Source: Trichomonas vaginalis G3 (lineage: Eukaryota > Parabasalia > Trichomonadida > Trichomonadidae). From it: a DNA stretch of 64,000 bases. The notes under the pieces are model-generated. The model saw only the letters and a list, made by a program, of their open reading frames with translations, did no database searches and was not told where the DNA came from. The position numbers and the translations under genes were made by a program. Positions 24,408 to 33,383 of the stretch are shown here, piece by piece. Every line of letters begins with the position of its first letter. Position 1 is the first letter of the stretch. The stretch spans positions 12,200,705 to 12,264,704 of the forward strand of contig NC_067206.1 in NCBI RefSeq assembly GCF_026262505.1, written 5' to 3'.

Positions 24408-24638
24408 ATGAGCTCGAAAGAGAAAAGCAAGCATCTTCATCACGATCGCAGTGACAAAGAACGTAAGGAAAATGATCATAAGGATAAGGACTCCAAGAAA
24501 GAAAAGAAATCGAAGAAGGGTGATGATGATTCTAAAGCAGCTCAAGAACCAATGCCACAGTGGGCACAACTTCCAGTGAATAAAAATGATGATCCTTTCC
24601 GCGATGACTTCGAAGTTGAAATCAAATTCAAGGAATAA
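24408..24638 (+). CDS. small Lys/Asp-rich protein, unknown
   Basis: 76 residues. The first 40 are a run of Lys, Asp, His and Glu (KDKDSKKEKKSKKGDDD) and are probably disordered. The last 30 contain MPQWAQLPVNKNDDPFRDDF, which looks like a short conserved peptide. Not recognised. The initiator, start and stop are all clear, and its leader is preserved in both copies of the block, which supports a real gene. It is divergent from the HSP70-like gene and may share a regulatory region with it. Confidence 0.6.
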   Translation: MSSKEKSKHLHHDRSDKERKENDHKDKDSKKEKKSKKGDDDSKAAQEPMPQWAQLPVNKNDDPFRDDFEVEIKFKE

Positions 24639-25029
24639 AAAATGATGACAACCTTCCTCATGTATATATCAAAACTGCAAGCTTTAAATCTTCATTATTA
24701 GTAAAAACAAACAGTCACACAAATTTACCAAGTAAAAAAATCAAATTTGTATACATATTTTTAATTTTTTGGATTCCGATAGATAATTCAACTATAGTTT
24801 GCATAGATTAGGCACAAAGAAAATTTCAGGTATATAAATTTATTCTTAACCACATTGAAAATTTAATTGGGAAATTATTTGCTACTCTGATGATTATTCT
24901 AATTAATTTGTAATCGAGTCTATACATTGTTTCATTATATCGAAGTGTTATTATGATACAATGTATATTTTTCGTTGATTTCACGGATTTTTTCTTTTTA
25001 ATTAGGGGGAGAAAAATTTTAATCCCCCT
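24639..25029. other. AT-rich intergenic with G5/C5 inverted pair
   Basis: No gene seen. Near the right end TTAGGGGGAGAAAAATTT is followed by AATCCCCCTT (about 25002-25029). The GGGGG and CCCCC can pair and place a hairpin directly before the next initiator; it is also present in copy 1. Confidence 0.5.
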
Positions 25030-25036
25030 TCATAAT
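25030..25036 (+). promoter_or_regulatory. initiator, coiled-coil gene
   Basis: TCATAAT matches TCAYWWY, 5 bases before the ATG at 25041. Confidence 0.65.
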
Positions 25037-25040
25037 ATAA

Positions 25041-26042
25041 ATGAATTCTGTACCTCCAATTCCAATTGATTCTATACCGCAAAGACAACCATCAGGGATG
25101 GGGGCGAGCGTTCAAGTGTATATAGATAACTTTGTGAAAAGCAAAGAGCTTCCACCGCCTTCACAAAAGGCTGCAGTATTCCAATATCTAGATAAACTCA
25201 GGATAGATGCAGCAGCGAGTCGTATGTACAAAGATGCTGCCAAATACCAACAAATTTCAAAAGATATGCAGCAAGCTTATTTCGTTGAACGCGAAATGGA
25301 GAAAATGCGAACGACATCAAGGAGAATTTCAACAGCAAGAAGTGCGCTCCAAACAAAAATATCATCAAATACGCAACAATATAACACAGAAATAGAAAAT
25401 TATAAAAATAAACGAATGAAAGAACTTCAAAAAATTAAAGAATCTCATGAAGAGCAACTTCAAGAGTTCAGTAATCATTGGAAGGACCCAAAAACAATGC
25501 TAGAATTCGCAAAACCGTCTCCTCAACTACTAAATCTTCGTAATATAGAAAAGAAACAAGTAATTCTCGGAGATTACCAAGGGGCCGAAATTGTACGCCA
25601 GAGAGCAGTTGATTTAGAAAAAATTGAAACTAAAAATGCAAATAATCGAGCTATCGCAAAAATGAATGTAGATTATCAAAATTTGTTGCGCAAACAACAA
25701 GCAGAAATCGATAATTTCAACAAAAGGACAGAATTGCAGATTCAATTCTTTGAATCTCAAAAAAATTCTTCTGTTGCAGCGATTTCAACGCAAATCCGCC
25801 TCAATTCTACAGATCCTCCTAGACACACAAGAAAACGAAAGATTTCTTATGATCAAATCTACCAAAAATCAAAAGCTCGTCCAAAATCAGAAATAGAAGA
25901 AATGGAACCTGAAATAACTTTGGCAACACCAAGAACTTTCTCAAAGATGATGGAGATAAGATCTATAAGCCAGGGAAGACAATTAGACCTTGATGGAATC
26001 GATATAACACAACATATTAAGAAACCTGTAAGAATGCATTAG
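25041..26042 (+). CDS. coiled-coil protein, unknown (paralogue of 54203)
   Basis: 333 residues. A Pro-rich start (MNSVPPIPIDSIPQRQPSG) is followed by a helical region with Ala-rich repeats and a long coiled coil (about 80-245). The module at about 150-215, FAKPSPQLLNLRNIEKKQV then GDYQGAEIVRQRAVDLEKIE, closely parallels a module in the 425-residue protein at 54203, suggesting a shared trichomonad family of cytoskeletal-type proteins. The basic tail RKRKISYDQIYQKSKARPKS could be a nuclear or microtubule-binding stretch. No enzymatic motif. Stop is TAG. Confidence 0.75.
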   Translation: MNSVPPIPIDSIPQRQPSGMGASVQVYIDNFVKSKELPPPSQKAAVFQYLDKLRIDAAASRMYKDAAKYQQISKDMQQAYFVEREMEKMRTTSRRISTARSALQTKISSNTQQYNTEIENYKNKRMKELQKIKESHEEQLQEFSNHWKDPKTMLEFAKPSPQLLNLRNIEKKQVILGDYQGAEIVRQRAVDLEKIETKNANNRAIAKMNVDYQNLLRKQQAEIDNFNKRTELQIQFFESQKNSSVAAISTQIRLNSTDPPRHTRKRKISYDQIYQKSKARPKSEIEEMEPEITLATPRTFSKMMEIRSISQGRQLDLDGIDITQHIKKPVRMH

Positions 26043-26247
26043 ATATATTTATATTATAATAAACTGTTTGAATATTCATGTTGAAAATCATTGAAATTTT
26101 TAAAATTAACTTGTTATTCTGGAATTTGAAGGCTGAGATATCACAATATATATTACATTAAGAATTTAAATCATTTGATTGAGATCTCGCATAAGTACAA
26201 AAGATATATTTTCCATTTTTTTTAAATTGTCATTCAAGACACTATAA

Positions 26248-26254
26248 TCACTAT
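26248..26254 (+). promoter_or_regulatory. initiator, glycosyltransferase
   Basis: TCACTAT matches TCAYWWY, 27 bases before the ATG at 26281. Confidence 0.5.
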
Positions 26255-26280
26255 TAAACAAACTCTTATTGCTTAGTATA

Positions 26281-27306
26281 ATGTTATTAGCGATATTCTG
26301 TTATGGAAATCATTTTTTTGAATTCATGAAGAGATTGCTTTTTACTAAATTTCATTATATTATTTACGTAATCTGCGCAACTATTCCATTTCTAATAAAG
26401 TTCGAACAACCATTACCTAGACCTGTTACTGCAAAAGACTCTCATTTTTTCTGCAATCTTAATAGTTCAACAAATTCAATTACTTCATCAAAAAGAGATG
26501 TTGTTTTCTTCTACGGATCCAAATTCAGTCAAGGACTTGAGCTGGCAATTAAATCTCTTAGATCGACCGGATCAAATTGCAGAATTATTTTATTCACGCC
26601 TACAAATTTCCAAATAACTCGCTATCAGCAATCGATGTTTCATAGTCTTCAAGTTGAAGTTATTCAAGAAAAAGATCCAAAACCAAATCGTGGAGATGTA
26701 CCTCATATGATAAGATATGAATATGAACAAAAATGGTTGAAAAACAATATAAATAAAGTTGATCGCATATTTCATACTGATACTTTTGATGTTTATTTTC
26801 AAGGCGATCCATTTCATTCCCATATCAATTCTGACAGATTAACATTTGTAGTTGAACCACATTTTATTCGTTCCTGCGGTTGGAATACAAATTGGCTATC
26901 AAAATGTTATAAAGAACCAATTTTAGGACAAATGAGGCACCAATTCATCATTTGTTCAGGATCTATTGCAGGTAGAGCAGACATGTACTTAAAACTGCTC
27001 AATTTGATGATAGATTCGCCAGAATGGAGCAGATGCTGGAATCCTTCCATGGATCAGCCAATTTTGAATACTCTAGTATGGATGGGAAATGTTACGAAGG
27101 CTGGCATCAAATACAGCTTCACAGGATGCGATAATGGCTTCTTTACAGTTCAATGGTGCGCTCTTGAGCACAAAATAAGATTTAACGAGCATGGACAAAT
27201 AATTTCACTAATGAACACCGTCCCCTCGTATGTCCATCAATATAATAGACTTGCTGATTTAACAAAAGATTTGTATAAGAGATGTCGTGTAATAGAGAGA
27301 AAATAA
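26281..27306 (+). CDS. Golgi-type glycosyltransferase, GT-A-like
   Basis: 341 residues. Type II layout: a short cytosolic N-terminus, one membrane anchor (about 22-40, FHYIIYVICATIPFLIKF), then a lumenal domain. Residues 165-177, HTDTFDVYFQGDPF, look like the metal- and nucleotide-sugar-binding acidic motif (Asp167/Asp170) of GT-A enzymes whose acceptors are unknown. Further in, MDQPILNTLVW resembles the conserved DQ..N segment of such families. Probably modifies surface glycoconjugates in the Golgi. A second ATG at 26326 (MKRLLFTKF) would give a more usual short cytosolic tail; the longer start is kept because of the upstream initiator. The donor sugar cannot be assigned. Confidence 0.7.
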   Translation: MLLAIFCYGNHFFEFMKRLLFTKFHYIIYVICATIPFLIKFEQPLPRPVTAKDSHFFCNLNSSTNSITSSKRDVVFFYGSKFSQGLELAIKSLRSTGSNCRIILFTPTNFQITRYQQSMFHSLQVEVIQEKDPKPNRGDVPHMIRYEYEQKWLKNNINKVDRIFHTDTFDVYFQGDPFHSHINSDRLTFVVEPHFIRSCGWNTNWLSKCYKEPILGQMRHQFIICSGSIAGRADMYLKLLNLMIDSPEWSRCWNPSMDQPILNTLVWMGNVTKAGIKYSFTGCDNGFFTVQWCALEHKIRFNEHGQIISLMNTVPSYVHQYNRLADLTKDLYKRCRVIERK

Positions 27307-27603
27307 ACTTGTTTGTATATTTGGAAAGCGTATTTTTTGTTTAATAAGGTCTTAATTATATATTTGCATTGAAAATATCAACTGATTTAAGTATCATATG
27401 CTTTATTATAAACCATTCTACATAATAATGTATTTTACAATGCTTCACATGCAAAAACATTACTGTTGCCCATTGAATTGAATGTAATAATTTTATCTTT
27501 ATGAAGAGGAATTCTAGATAGGCAATTGAACAATGACACACATTATTTGTTTGGCTAAATTTATCCATTTTCTATAATATTTTGATCATTTATTTCGAGT
27601 GAG

Positions 27604-28842
27604 ATGTCTGAATCTGATGTCAAATTTGTTATAGATAGACTCTCAACGAAAATACCATTTGATGAGCTTGCCTATTCATATATATTATATTACGAAGGAA
27701 AGATGGAGTTATCTAGACTTCATACAAAAATCAATAAATATCCACAGGATAATGGTATATTTCCTCTTTATTTTTCGAAGAAGGATAGCGAATTTATAGA
27801 TTTAGAAAACAAAATATTATCAAAATACGTCAAAATTGATCAAGAATTTATTGAACAACTAAAATACGTCGATTCAGAAACATTTGAAATCAACAACGGA
27901 GTTGTTTCTATAAAAACAGAGTATACTATTGATGATTTACAGACAATACGATTACATCGAGCATTATATCGCAATTTATCAGATGATGATTGGACGAATT
28001 TAATAAAAAATGAAACATTTTATTCATTATTCCATACATTCAAGATATCTGAAATTCCTGAGGGTGAATTTAACGTAGATAGCACGAGTTGGTTAATTCT
28101 TTCAGAAATGCCTCCAGAAGAGTTTATACTTATTTATCTTTTCGCATACGCTGGGATACATGAAATAGAGATCAAAAAACTTATTAAACTCTTCACTTCA
28201 ACGAGTTTTACGATTTTATTTGATTCAGTTCCTTGTATTAAGTTAATTCCAGATTTAGCACATGTCATAGAAAATTCCTCACTATTCTATATGATTGGAA
28301 CCAAATTATGTCTTCATCCTCCAATAATTTGGAAAAATAATCAAACAGGAACTTACGATATTAAGCCATACAGGCATCCAGAGGGAAATTTCAGGTATAT
28401 AAAATCACCAGCTATCAAAATTACAAGGAGAATTGAAAACAAAAACAAAACAGACCAAATTGATTTTGAAAAACCGTTCAAAGAATTTAGAAATCATACC
28501 AATGGCACTCCATTCAGAATATATGAACTTTACGAATACTCATTACTGCATTTTGCAAGTGAAAATATCCCTATTACTCCAGAACTTAGAAATAACTTAC
28601 TATCTAAATGCTATGCCGTAGTTACTGAAGTTCTAGATGATGATAAACAGGATATTGTCCCAAGACTTAAATTTAATCAGCATGATTTTGATAAAATATT
28701 AGAAATTGATCAAAACGAAGAGTTTAATAAAATTATTAATAAGAAATTGCCTAAAGTTGCAGATGAATTGGCTGATTTAGCCGATTTCGACCATATCAAT
28801 GACCAAACAAAATATAGATTCAACACTCCTTCGGATTTATAA
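27604..28842 (+). CDS. unknown 412-residue protein
   Basis: Not recognised. A mixed, fairly acidic protein rich in Ile, Lys and Asp with no membrane segment, signal peptide or evident repeats. The C-terminal 60 residues are helical and charged (DQNEEFNKIINKKLPKVADELADLADF). The ATG follows TTGATCATTTATTTCGAGTG, where TCATTTA is close to an initiator. The first 23-24 codons also occur at 16049, where they are joined to Maverick sequence. Stop is TAAA-type. Confidence 0.7.
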   Translation: MSESDVKFVIDRLSTKIPFDELAYSYILYYEGKMELSRLHTKINKYPQDNGIFPLYFSKKDSEFIDLENKILSKYVKIDQEFIEQLKYVDSETFEINNGVVSIKTEYTIDDLQTIRLHRALYRNLSDDDWTNLIKNETFYSLFHTFKISEIPEGEFNVDSTSWLILSEMPPEEFILIYLFAYAGIHEIEIKKLIKLFTSTSFTILFDSVPCIKLIPDLAHVIENSSLFYMIGTKLCLHPPIIWKNNQTGTYDIKPYRHPEGNFRYIKSPAIKITRRIENKNKTDQIDFEKPFKEFRNHTNGTPFRIYELYEYSLLHFASENIPITPELRNNLLSKCYAVVTEVLDDDKQDIVPRLKFNQHDFDKILEIDQNEEFNKIINKKLPKVADELADLADFDHINDQTKYRFNTPSDL

Positions 28843-29163
28843 ATACATGTTTTTTTGTAAGATAAACAATTATGTTATATTTGTTTCAATAAACATAAGT
28901 TTTCAAATATCAATTTAAACAATACACATGTAAATTGATGAGAAGATCATAGCTATATTACATTCATTCATATTTTTTTATTCTAGTTCATCAAAACAAG
29001 ATACCTGATGTACAAACATTATTGACTTAGAAATGAGACTTAAATGTTTTGATATGTACAATGAGATGCATTTACTTATATATTAACATATTATAAGTAG
29101 TATAATTGGATGCTATTCTTAAGAATGGAGTTATAACAGTAGTGATAAGTTTATAAAATAAGC
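28843..29163. other. AT-rich intergenic
   Basis: No gene or clear motif seen; very AT-rich with many short stops in all frames. Confidence 0.5.
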
Positions 29164-29175
29164 GAAAAAGTGACA
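29164..29175 (+). promoter_or_regulatory. AAAAAGTGACA promoter box
   Basis: GAAAAAGTGACA lies 13 bases before the ATG at 29188. The same box sits next to the starts of the cullin (55752) and, as AAAAAGTGAA, the prefoldin gene (44451-44460). Confidence 0.55.
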
Positions 29176-29187
29176 ATATTTTTTATA

Positions 29188-29553
29188 ATGAGTGTTCCAA
29201 ACAAATGCGATGGAGCTTTAGCCGATCTACTTTTATCAAAATTCGATACTGAAATGGAAATGACCAAAAATGTTATTTCCCATCAATTAGATGGAAGAAA
29301 TTTTCGTTATTATACTATTACTTACGGAAATGAAATTGCCAATATACAACTTCAACAAATGCGTCACAAATATCATCTTTTACAACGACAATATATATTA
29401 AAATCCTTAGAATTAAATACAAAAATGGAACCTTCAAAGAAAAAAGAAATCATTCAAACACTTGATTGTCTGAATGGCTTAATTTATTATGACTATCAAA
29501 TGGCCAAAAAAGCTGTTAACAATCTCAAAATTATCACAGAAAATAACTTATAA
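29188..29553 (+). CDS. small unknown protein
   Basis: 121 residues, predicted mostly helical (IQLQQMRHKYHLLQRQYILKS), possibly a short coiled coil. No known family recognised. A GTG in frame at 29170 would extend it, but the AAAAAGTGACA box and ATG spacing favour 29188. It is followed by a 320-bp AT-rich spacer. Confidence 0.6.
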   Translation: MSVPNKCDGALADLLLSKFDTEMEMTKNVISHQLDGRNFRYYTITYGNEIANIQLQQMRHKYHLLQRQYILKSLELNTKMEPSKKKEIIQTLDCLNGLIYYDYQMAKKAVNNLKIITENNL

Positions 29554-29818
29554 CATTTAACATAGCGACCTCTTACCATTAAATTTTGTCAAGTTTTTTT
29601 GTTTGTATACTATATAGACTAAATTATTGTTATTTTACAAAAAAATATTATTTTATTCATAGCAAAACACATAAAATTAAATAAACTCTTTGTTTTCCAT
29701 ATAGAAAAGCCCAATTTTATATTGATATGAAATATTTATATATAATACAGGTATCTCCCCCTTTTTTGGTGTAAGTCCAATTATGGCCGATTATTTTTCT
29801 GAGAAAATTCGGCCATTT
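29554..29818. other. AT-rich intergenic
   Basis: No gene seen. An inverted GGCCGA...TCGGCC pair (about 29785-29814) forms a possible hairpin just before the promoter boxes of the next gene. Confidence 0.4.
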
Positions 29819-29841
29819 AACGATAGGCGATTTACGATAAG
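29819..29841 (+). promoter_or_regulatory. paired Myb-type ACGATA boxes
   Basis: AACGATAGG and TTACGATAAG lie in tandem about 36-58 bases before the ATG at 29877. They resemble the Myb recognition element TAACGATA described for Trichomonas promoters. Confidence 0.6.
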
Positions 29842-29876
29842 AATTTAAAAATCTGAAGAAAGGTCAGTCAAATAGC

Positions 29877-31115
29877 ATGAGTGCTTACACTGAAGTCTAC
29901 AAGAATCTCGTTCAAAAAGGTCTCGTTGATGAGGCATATCCAGTTGATGGTCTCTGCGTCCAACTTCCAAATGGCTGGTATGGTATCCACGCAATCATTG
30001 ACAATTATGCCAATCAACTTAAAGAAATCGGCTATGATGAGGAAATGGTTCCATCTGTTGCCACAAATACAATTTACTCTAAGGTTCCACAAGAACTCCA
30101 GGGTAATGTTGTTGAAAACGTTTTCAAGATCACACACACAGGTCTCCACAAGCTTGATGATCCATACTTCATGGCTAACCGCCCAGATCTTATCCTCCCA
30201 CAGATCGAAATGAATAATGCTCGTTCATATCGTAACCTCCCAATTCTCCGCATTGCTGGAGGCTTCCGTTACAACAACCTCACTGCCACAAACAAATACG
30301 CCCTCATTACAGACATTGAGCAACCGGCCAAGGATGTTGTTGGCATTGTCTTCTCAGAACAAGACTACTTAGCCGAAGTCAAGCGCGATCTTGACATCCT
30401 CTACAAGATCCTCCGCGAGGACTGCAAGCTCACAACATTTTCCGTTCGCCGCCACCATTCTATTGTTGTTTTCGCCATCTTCCCGAACGGCCAAGTTCTC
30501 GAGATCGCTACAGTCCGCCTCTACTACCAATCCCTCTCCGAAGCCCTCGATTTCAAGGTCCTCGGCCCAGACGGAAAATTCCAATTCCCACATATCTTCA
30601 ACATCAACATCGGCTCTCGTGCATTCGCCGCTTCCGTTGTTGCCCACTCTACAGCCGACAGAATTGTCCTTCCAAAGGCTCTCATGCGCGCTCACGGTGT
30701 TGCATACAACTTCCCAGTTGATCTCAAGACAGTCCGCGTCGACCTTATCAACAAGGACTTCACACAGGAGAGATTCAACCGCCAGTTAGAGCAGGGCCTC
30801 GTCTTCGCTCTCGTCAAGGCTGACAATGGAGTCAAAGTCATCACAGAGAGCGGCGAAACAGTTGTCGCTGAGGCTGAACTCGAACAGAAGCTTACAGAAA
30901 TCCTCGACGCTCGTGAAAAGAAGATCGAGGAACAGTCAAATGCTGCTTATGCTAAGCTTTACTCCGAAAACATCTCATTCGTCGATTCTGAAGACGCAAA
31001 GCTTGAGGAAGGAAAGGTTATCCTTGGCCTCGTCATGAAGGAACAGGATAACATCTCTGTACCAGAGGAAAAGAAGTATGCTGTAGCAGTTCCTCTTGTT
31101 GAACTCCACCACTAA
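29877..31115 (+). CDS. class II aaRS-like protein, prolyl type
   Basis: 412 residues. The order of segments fits a class II aminoacyl-tRNA synthetase core of the archaeal/eukaryotic ProRS kind. EEMVPSVATNTIYSK and VFKITHTG are followed by LPILRIAGGFRYNN at the place of motif 2. FNINIGSRAFAASVVAHSTADRIVLPKAL parallels the ProRS region that runs from the glycine-rich motif-3 approach to a VLPP-like turn. Key motif-2 chemistry looks changed (FRYN instead of FRxE), so it may not charge tRNA. C/T-ending preferred codons (CTC, ATC, TTC, GTC) dominate, unlike neighbouring AT-rich genes, which suggests high expression. The acidic C-terminal 90 residues are helical. It could instead be a ProRS-derived regulator; family assignment is moderate. 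Confidence 0.5.
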   Translation: MSAYTEVYKNLVQKGLVDEAYPVDGLCVQLPNGWYGIHAIIDNYANQLKEIGYDEEMVPSVATNTIYSKVPQELQGNVVENVFKITHTGLHKLDDPYFMANRPDLILPQIEMNNARSYRNLPILRIAGGFRYNNLTATNKYALITDIEQPAKDVVGIVFSEQDYLAEVKRDLDILYKILREDCKLTTFSVRRHHSIVVFAIFPNGQVLEIATVRLYYQSLSEALDFKVLGPDGKFQFPHIFNINIGSRAFAASVVAHSTADRIVLPKALMRAHGVAYNFPVDLKTVRVDLINKDFTQERFNRQLEQGLVFALVKADNGVKVITESGETVVAEAELEQKLTEILDAREKKIEEQSNAAYAKLYSENISFVDSEDAKLEEGKVILGLVMKEQDNISVPEEKKYAVAVPLVELHH

Positions 31116-31656
31116 ATTTAGAAGATAAAAATAATAATTAGAGAATTCAAAAAAATTTACGAACTTAAACAATTTATATCAATCAATAAAAAAATTTACT
31201 TTTCTATATAATAAAAATTGATGATTTCTACTTCATCATTCAAATCTTGTGTATTCATTCTTTGCATCTATGATATTATTGGAAGAGAAAATTATTCATC
31301 AACTAAATCAAATATTTTCAAGATGAAGCATTAGATTGAGATGTAATTGAACTATCACTCTTTAATAATGTAACAATGAAATAGCTGAGCTTCCTATTGC
31401 ATATAATAAAGATATCAAAGAAATAAACTGAGATAGTTGAATTAACACTGTAAATAACATTGAGGATTTTAGTTCAACTTCATCTCTCACAAATTGTTAA
31501 TTAAAGATAGAGGAATTAAAACACCCCTTCATTATGCAGCAGAATGCAATAGTTTAACTTCTTATTGTGCAATTGATATATGTGAGATTATAAAGAAAAA
31601 TGCAAAACAAAATGAAATAAATAATTATTTTTTACAACAAAAAACAAACAGTAATT
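31116..31656. other. intergenic with ankyrin remnant
   Basis: About 31482-31691 reads on the plus strand as part of an ankyrin/DUF3447-like protein (GIKTPLHYAAECNSLTSYCA) ending in TGA inside the 3' end of RAD1. Upstream, in-frame TAG and TGA stops show that it is a fragment. The rest is AT-rich with no gene. Confidence 0.5.
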
Positions 31657-32505
31657 CTAAAGAGTATTATCTTCAAGAGGCTGCAATATGAATTCGACGA
31701 CAGTTTCGACGGATCCAGCAGCCTGGTTAGATATAGCCTGTTGAATTGAGAGCATTCCGTTGCCTTTAAACCTGAAACTCGTTTCAGATGACAAAGCCAT
31801 TGCTTTCAAGACAGGAACAAGCGAGGATATAGGGTAACATGCTTCGAATGGTTCACAGAGGTCGAATTTCGGTCTTTGGGCCATGAGAAGTCCGAAATCC
31901 ATTGTAGATCTGACTGTTCCGAAGCCTCCTTCCATTTTGACCTCGAAAAGCCTGGCAACAGCATCTATGACCATCTTAATTGGAACAGTATTCTTTGTCG
32001 TTGCATCAGGAAGCACAAACATCTCTTTTACAATTGATGATCGAATCATAAACGAAGCAACTTCAACAGAGTCGGGCGCTGAGAAGGCTTTGGACAGAGT
32101 CATGTTATTGACTTGTGCTGTAGGGTAGTAAAGAGTTCTAATCGTACAATTTGTTGTTGAAAGGCCATCTGTGATTTCAACTTGTATTTCGGCATCGTTC
32201 TTTGACCTTATTTCGAGTTCTGTAGCAGTTTCTGAGAATAGTTTTATACATTTAACAAATTTTGTTAAGTTGATTCTAAATTCGAAGTTTTCTTCCCTGA
32301 CAAGTGTATAATTCTGGAATAATCCAGCTCTAAGAAGGACACTTGCTTGTATTGTTGTAGAATCTTCAGTTAATATCAAAATTCCATCGTTTGAAACACT
32401 TGCTGAACATAATTGGTCTTCTTGGTCTTTCCAGGCAACAGCCATAAGTGCTTGGGCAAGGAATTTAGGGTTGTTAGTCGAACAAGAGAAGATTAAATCG
32501 GACAT
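31657..32505 (-). CDS. RAD1: RAD1, 9-1-1 checkpoint clamp subunit
   Basis: 282 residues, the usual length for RAD1. A PCNA-fold subunit of the RAD9-RAD1-HUS1 clamp, loaded at damaged DNA to activate checkpoint kinases in the nucleus. Diagnostic stretch at about 54-90: SVLLRAGLFQNYTLVREENF then FRINLTKFVKCIKLF, closely parallel to the human RAD1 region with AGIFQEF and FRINLT. C-terminal GNGMLSIQQAIS and VETVVEFIL match the final strands of the family. Start at 32505 with an AAAAAGTGA/ACGATAA element 60-80 bases upstream. Stop is TAG. Convergent with an ankyrin fragment. Confidence 0.88.
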   Translation of the reverse strand: MSDLIFSCSTNNPKFLAQALMAVAWKDQEDQLCSASVSNDGILILTEDSTTIQASVLLRAGLFQNYTLVREENFEFRINLTKFVKCIKLFSETATELEIRSKNDAEIQVEITDGLSTTNCTIRTLYYPTAQVNNMTLSKAFSAPDSVEVASFMIRSSIVKEMFVLPDATTKNTVPIKMVIDAVARLFEVKMEGGFGTVRSTMDFGLLMAQRPKFDLCEPFEACYPISSLVPVLKAMALSSETSFRFKGNGMLSIQQAISNQAAGSVETVVEFILQPLEDNTL

Positions 32506-32565
32506 AAAATGAATTGAATTTTTTTTTCAATATCCTCAAGGAAGTTGCTTTGTTTTTTTCTTCAA

Positions 32566-32586
32566 AATTATCGTACTTCACTTTTT
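32566..32586 (-). promoter_or_regulatory. composite promoter element of RAD1
   Basis: On the minus strand AAAAAGTGAAGTACGATAATT joins both recurrent motifs of this window, the AAAAAGTGA box and the Myb-type ACGATAA box, about 60 bases before the start. Confidence 0.6.
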
Positions 32587-32790
32587 GCTACTTCACCACT
32601 CTATGAAAAACAAGAGAATATTGCCTGCATGTTCATAACTTCTCAATTTTGATGCGGATTCAAATATTTATTGACTAGATAAGGTTCGGTATTCATCTCA
32701 TCTCAATATTGAGAGGATGTGGCTAAAAAATCAATATTCTCTCAATTTCAAAAATAGTTTATAGCTTGAAAACATACTTCCTTGACATCT

Positions 32791-32913
32791 GCTTATAATG
32801 CTTTATATGGTGCACATATCAATGAAAAAGATAATTTTGGAAAAACATCTCTCCATATTGCACCAAAAAATAATAATTAAAAAGAAATTGCAGTACTCCA
32901 AGCCTTATTCTGA
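32791..32913 (+). pseudogene. single ankyrin-repeat remnant
   Basis: Forty codons read ALYGAHINEKDNFGKTSLHIA, then an in-frame TAA, then KEIAVLQALF and TGA. The GAHINEKDN.GKT.LHIA core is the trichomonad ankyrin consensus. No start, no further repeats on either side. Confidence 0.7.
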
Positions 32914-32924
32914 AGATCTGTAGA

Positions 32925-33135
32925 CATGCCCGAGAATCTCACTAGTCAATGAGCGATGCTAGTCGAAAATGTATGTATCCTGCGCACCCTCGTCAACCTG
33001 CGTTTGAATGCTGCACGAATGATGCCGGAAAAACATACGGCATCCTCCTTACAGACAGCCTGCGTATGCTCGTTTAATGGTGTTGCGAGTAAATCACACC
33101 AATTTGTTCGTGTCACTCTTGTACTTTTGTATCTT
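32925..33135. other. GC-richer patch of unknown origin
   Basis: About 200 bp clearly richer in G and C than both flanks, open in two opposing frames of 67 and 100 codons. Neither frame resembles a family I know. Possibly a remnant of a mobile element. Confidence 0.35.
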
Positions 33136-33383
33136 ATTGAAAATTCCAAAAATCTTCAAATCGAAAATATGATGCATATACTATTCTTTCATATTGTTAC
33201 ACTTTATAAATCTTTGTTTGAAATGGCCTCAACGACTTCATTTTTCCAAATCTATTGAATTCTTCATATTGGTATGTTCACATATGAATTTTTTATAAAA
33301 TTTTTGTTTATTAGAATAATATCATCTAAAAACAATTATAAGATATAAAAAATTTTAATCGGACATTTATAAATTTAATTTTT

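Noticed and set aside
27604..28842. Ankyrin/DUF3447 protein
   Set aside because: No ankyrin consensus anywhere in the 412 residues; left as unknown.
30369..30789. Opposite- or shifted-frame ORFs in the aaRS-like gene
   Set aside because: They are shadows caused by the strong codon bias of the real frame.
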